From: Pseudomonadota bacterium | GTDB lineage: Bacteria; Pseudomonadota; Gammaproteobacteria; Steroidobacterales; Steroidobacteraceae | Reading direction: 5' to 3' | Length of the DNA: 35,484 nt | Assembly (NCBI GenBank): GCA_025355105.1 | Contig: JANYAE010000004.1 | Coordinates: 1 to 35,484, forward strand | Part shown: positions 32,667 through 35,484 of the stretch, in pieces | Layout of the letters: every line of letters begins with the position of its first letter | Numbering within the stretch: the stretch's first letter is position 1 | Translations under genes and position numbers: made by a program | Notes under the pieces: model-generated | Databases searched by the model: none | What the model saw: only the letters and a program-made list of their open reading frames with translations | What the model was told of the DNA's origin: nothing

Positions 32667-33960
32667 GCGCGCGCCGGCAAGCTCACCTGTCGTGGCAGAG
32701 GACAGCATTCACCGCACGCTCGACGCGGTCTGGCGCATCGAGTCGCCGAAGATCATCGCGCGGATCGCGCGGCTGCTGCGTGACGTCGGCCTCGCCGAGG
32801 AGATCGCGCACGATGCGCTCGTGGCCGCGCTCGAGCACTGGCCGCGCGATGGGATCCCGGACAATCCCGGCGCGTGGCTGACCGCCACCGCGCGCAACGG
32901 CGCGCTTGACCTGCTGCGCCACGGCAGCCTCGTCGGGCGCAAGCACGAGCTGCTCGTCCACGAGACCGAACTGCTCGGCAAGCCCGCCGCGCAGCCGGAC
33001 GAGGCCATCGACGACGAGATCGGCGACGATCTGCTGCGGCTCGTATTCATCGCCTGCCACCCGGTGCTGCCGACCGAGGCGCGCGTCGCGCTGACGCTGC
33101 GCCTGCTCGGCGGGCTCACAACCGCTGAGATCGCCCGCGCATTCCTGGTTCCGGAGCCGACTATCGCGCAGCGCATCGTGCGCGCCAAGCGCACCCTCGC
33201 CGCCGCGCACGTGCCCTTCGAAGTGCCAGGCCCTGCCGACCGCGCGGCGCGCCTCAGCTCCGTCCTCGAGGTGATTTACCTGATCTTCAACGAGGGCTAC
33301 GCGGCGACCGCCGGCGACGACTGGATGCGGCCGGCGCTCTGCGAGGAGGCGCTGCGCCTCGGCCGGATACTCGCCGAACTTGCAACTCAAGAAGCCGAAG
33401 TGCACGGACTGGTCGCGCTGCTGGAGATCCAGGCGTCGCGGGCCGGCGCCCGCGTCGGTCCCGGCGGCGAGCCGATCCTGCTGTTCGACCAGAACCGCGC
33501 GCGCTGGGACCAGTTGCTGATCCGACGCGGGTTCGCGGCGCTCGCCCGCGCCGAAGCGCTCGGCGGAGCGCTCGGCCCCTACGCCCTGCAGGCCGCGATC
33601 GCGTCCTGCCACGCGCGCGCACCGAGTGCCGCCGCGACCGACTGGACACGGATCGTGGCGCTCTACGATGCGCTGGCGCAGCTCGCGCCATCGCCGATCG
33701 TCGCGCTCAACCGCGCGGTCGCGGTCTCCATGGCTTTCGGCCCGGCGGCCGGGCTCGAGATCGTCGATGAGCTGCGCAGCGAGGCCCGGCTCGACGGCTA
33801 TCACCTGCTACCGAGCGTGCGAGGCGATCTGCTCGTGCGGCTCGGCCGGTTCACCGAGGCGCGGCAGGAGTTCGCACGCGCCGCGACGCTCGTGCGCAAC
33901 GCGCGCGAGCGCGCGCTGCTGCTCGAGCGCGCCGCCACCTGCGGGACGCCGCCGCCATAG
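32659..33960 (+). CDS. ECF42-type RNA polymerase sigma factor with C-terminal TPR-like (DUF6596) domain
   Basis: A 433-residue extracytoplasmic-function sigma factor. Sigma-2 at about 15-90 (AVWRIESPKIIARIARLLRDVGLAEEIAHDALVAAL, AWLTATARNGALDLLR). Sigma-4 at about 120-175 (LPTEARVALTLRLLGGLTTAEIARAFLVPEPTIAQRIVRAKRTL). Then a long helical C-terminal domain (VIYLIFNEGYAAT onward), which in ECF42 replaces an anti-sigma factor and is needed for activity. No anti-sigma gene is present. TTG at 32659 overlaps the YciI stop; GTG at 32692 is the alternative. The preceding YciI genes are the usual target operon of ECF42, so autoregulation is likely. The convergent sialidase-like gene ends 25 bases downstream. 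Confidence 0.93.
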   Translation: MSERAPASSPVVAEDSIHRTLDAVWRIESPKIIARIARLLRDVGLAEEIAHDALVAALEHWPRDGIPDNPGAWLTATARNGALDLLRHGSLVGRKHELLVHETELLGKPAAQPDEAIDDEIGDDLLRLVFIACHPVLPTEARVALTLRLLGGLTTAEIARAFLVPEPTIAQRIVRAKRTLAAAHVPFEVPGPADRAARLSSVLEVIYLIFNEGYAATAGDDWMRPALCEEALRLGRILAELATQEAEVHGLVALLEIQASRAGARVGPGGEPILLFDQNRARWDQLLIRRGFAALARAEALGGALGPYALQAAIASCHARAPSAAATDWTRIVALYDALAQLAPSPIVALNRAVAVSMAFGPAAGLEIVDELRSEARLDGYHLLPSVRGDLLVRLGRFTEARQEFARAATLVRNARERALLLERAATCGTPPP

Positions 33961-33985
33961 CCGGAACGGCGGTGGGTCCGTCCGC

Positions 33986-35449
33986 TCAGTGCCGCGCGCG
34001 AGGCCCTGGTAGAGCGCTCGGCCGACGGCCGGCTGCGGCGGCGAGGGGCTGTGCCGAGCCGATCGTGTCGCGAGCGGCGGCAGCGGTACCGCTGGCGGCG
34101 GCCACTGCGGTCGCGAACGCGCCGAACACGTCGGTCGGATCCGCGGACTTGCCGGTCGTCGCGACGAACAGCGGCAGAAACTCGCCGCCGCTCGCCACCA
34201 GTGCCTGGTAGTCACCGAGGAACAGCCCCTCCGCCACCGGCGCTCCCTGCAGCGAGAACGGTCCCTTGACGTGCATATCCGACCAGGAAACGCCATCGGT
34301 GCTGGTCGCCAGCCAGTAGTCGGTCGGCGGCTGGCCGGCGCCACCTGCGCCGCTGCGAAAGTCGTAGTAGCCGACGCCGATGACGCCGTCTTCGCGCACC
34401 CGGACACTGGGGATGAACGCCGCCACGGTCGCGCTACCGTTGACCCGCAGCGGCGCGCTCCAGCTGAGACCGCCGTCGAGCGAGCGCGACAGCGCGATGC
34501 CGTCGTGCTGGCCGCCGGCAACGCTTGCATCCTGCCAGGCGAGGTAGATGACGCCGCTCTTGTCGACGGCGATCGACGGCAGGTCGCTGCCGTCACGCAC
34601 CGCTGCCCCGCTCTGAGGATCGCGGGTGCCCGCCGGATGCTCCGCCGACACGGTCACTGGCGTGCTCCAGCTGTCGCCGCGATCGACGGAGCGGATCAGC
34701 TTCAGCGCGCCGGTCGTGACGGCTCCCGCAGTGTCGAGTTCCGTGAACACGACCAGCAGCGTGCCGTCCGGCAGGCCGACGAGGATGTTGCCGAGCGTCT
34801 GGTTGCCGGCACCGGGATCGTAGATGCTGCGCGCGGCCGCCCACGTCGCACCGCTATCGCTAGTGCGTGCGAAGTAGGTCGGGCCGCCGCCGGTGGTGGC
34901 GTCGAGCCGGTCCCATACGGCGTAGACGTAGTGCGCGTCGACGGAGTCGGCCGTGATCGAGCCCTTGTCGTTGAAGAAGCTGCTGCCATCGGCGATCAGT
35001 GTCGTCGCCGGGCTCCACGTGAGGCCGCCGTCGCTTGAGCGCGTCACCAGCATCGCGCTCGCGGAACCGGCCGCGAGCGTGCCACCGGTGAACGACAGCG
35101 ACATTAGGTACGCGGTTCCATCCACGGCGAAGGTCAGCCACGGATCGGAGGCACGCTCGAAGTGGGCGCCGTTGGCGACGGTGCCGCCCGCGCAGATCGA
35201 CACCACGGGCAACGCGGGCGTCCAGGTGTGCCCGCCGTCGAAGGACGCGGCGGTCACGAGGCCGTGCGAGCCGCCATCCGACCAGCGGTCCTGCTGCCAC
35301 GCGGCGACGACGTTGGCCGGAGTCACCGGGTTGACGGCGGCCGACGGCTCGACCTCGGCGTCGGTGTACAGGATCCCGGTCGGCACCGCACCGTCGCAGC
35401 CGTTGGCGAACGGCGATGCGCCCGACACGAGGACTCCGGGAAGCGACAC
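33986..35449 (-). CDS. Sialidase-like BNR beta-propeller protein, 5' end truncated at the contig end
   Basis: At least 487 residues with six Asp boxes or variants (AASFDGGHTW, TRSSDGGLTW, ARTSDSGATW, IRSVDRGDSW, SRSLDGGLSW, ATSTDGVSW). The N-terminal part VSGASPFANGCDGAVPTGILYTDAEVEPSAAVNP matches secreted exo-alpha-sialidase-type proteins just after their signal peptide. The GTG at 35449 is only the last possible start; the frame runs on into a homopolymer at the window end, so the real start and signal peptide are lost. Whether it is a true sialidase is uncertain. The C-terminus is Ala/Arg-rich low complexity. Confidence 0.85.
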   Translation of the reverse strand: MSLPGVLVSGASPFANGCDGAVPTGILYTDAEVEPSAAVNPVTPANVVAAWQQDRWSDGGSHGLVTAASFDGGHTWTPALPVVSICAGGTVANGAHFERASDPWLTFAVDGTAYLMSLSFTGGTLAAGSASAMLVTRSSDGGLTWSPATTLIADGSSFFNDKGSITADSVDAHYVYAVWDRLDATTGGGPTYFARTSDSGATWAAARSIYDPGAGNQTLGNILVGLPDGTLLVVFTELDTAGAVTTGALKLIRSVDRGDSWSTPVTVSAEHPAGTRDPQSGAAVRDGSDLPSIAVDKSGVIYLAWQDASVAGGQHDGIALSRSLDGGLSWSAPLRVNGSATVAAFIPSVRVREDGVIGVGYYDFRSGAGGAGQPPTDYWLATSTDGVSWSDMHVKGPFSLQGAPVAEGLFLGDYQALVASGGEFLPLFVATTGKSADPTDVFGAFATAVAAASGTAAAARDTIGSAQPLAAAAGRRPSALPGPRARH

Positions 35450-35456
35450 CGGCGGT

Positions 35457-35484
35457 GGGGGGGGGGGGGGGGGGGGGGGGGGGG
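35457..35484. other. Poly-G run of 28 at the right end, probable sequencing/assembly artefact
   Basis: Twenty-eight G in a row up to the last base. A natural G run of this length inside a coding frame is unlikely, while no-signal bases read as G by two-colour sequencers at contig ends are common. The 5' end of the sialidase-like gene is therefore unreliable. Confidence 0.9.

Noticed and set aside
1..35484. CRISPR arrays, tRNA/rRNA genes, prophage or defence-island genes
   Set aside because: No spaced direct repeats, cloverleaf sequences, Cas, phage structural or known defence proteins could be recognised anywhere in the window.

Overview
The window is a high-GC (roughly two-thirds G+C), gene-dense chromosomal stretch that reads as Proteobacteria. 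A gammaproteobacterial lineage of the Steroidobacterales/Nevskiales/Xanthomonadales type is my best guess. The pointers are an UrcA-family protein, DUF3667, DUF3079 and DUF4136 proteins, an MltB-type transglycosylase, a soluble chemoreceptor with CheW, and strong Shine-Dalgarno sites before many starts. The window has no rRNA, tRNA, CRISPR or phage genes that I can see. The right end is a run of 28 G, which looks like a contig-end artefact.

Layout. 1-1027: the tail of a possible transposase and a DUF3667 zinc-ribbon membrane protein. 1090-3622 (minus): a compact three-gene cassette of a BNR beta-propeller protein, a MoaD/ThiS-like sulfur carrier ending in GG, and a MoeB/ThiF-rhodanese activating enzyme. 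3989-6425: a cytoplasmic PAS-PAS chemoreceptor and CheW. 6505-7956 (minus): a cysteine-synthase-like PLP enzyme and an UrcA protein. 8232-9272: a wrecked sigma-54 activator gene. 9356-12703: a periplasmic Bcp-type peroxiredoxin, a small EF-hand protein, a SnoaL-like protein, DUF3079, a DUF4136 lipoprotein and an orphan HigA-like antidote. 13508-14623: a class V aminotransferase fold enzyme whose start codon is unclear. 14847-16405: a thiol-redox group (VKOR, cysteine-rich rhodanese, TlpA-like thioredoxin). 16498-18020: a sirtuin and an exported protein of unknown function.

18383-20533 is a stand-alone, divergent elongation factor G, flanked by a 20-bp perfect palindrome upstream and a long terminator-like hairpin downstream. 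Next come 600 bp without a gene and a decayed IS5-family transposase. 21448-24864 is a sulfur amino-acid locus: alpha/beta hydrolase and O-acetylhomoserine sulfhydrylase (minus) divergent from a cysteine synthase (plus). 25100-27472: isochorismatase-family hydrolase, EamA exporter and an NTF2-like lipoprotein. 27511-31227: DUF2726 protein, a beta-helical lipoprotein of about seven 18-residue repeats, MltB and YceI. 31384-33960: a tight YciI-VOC-YciI-sigma operon of the ECF42 type. The window ends in a secreted-type sialidase-like propeller truncated at its 5' end.

A recurrent theme is sulfur and thiol chemistry: a sulfur-carrier/E1-like pair, two cysteine-synthase-fold enzymes, MetY, two rhodanese domains, VKOR, TlpA and a peroxiredoxin. 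The genes are dispersed on both strands, so this is a thematic observation rather than evidence for one pathway. The most unusual unit is the BNR propeller-MoaD-MoeB/rhodanese cassette.
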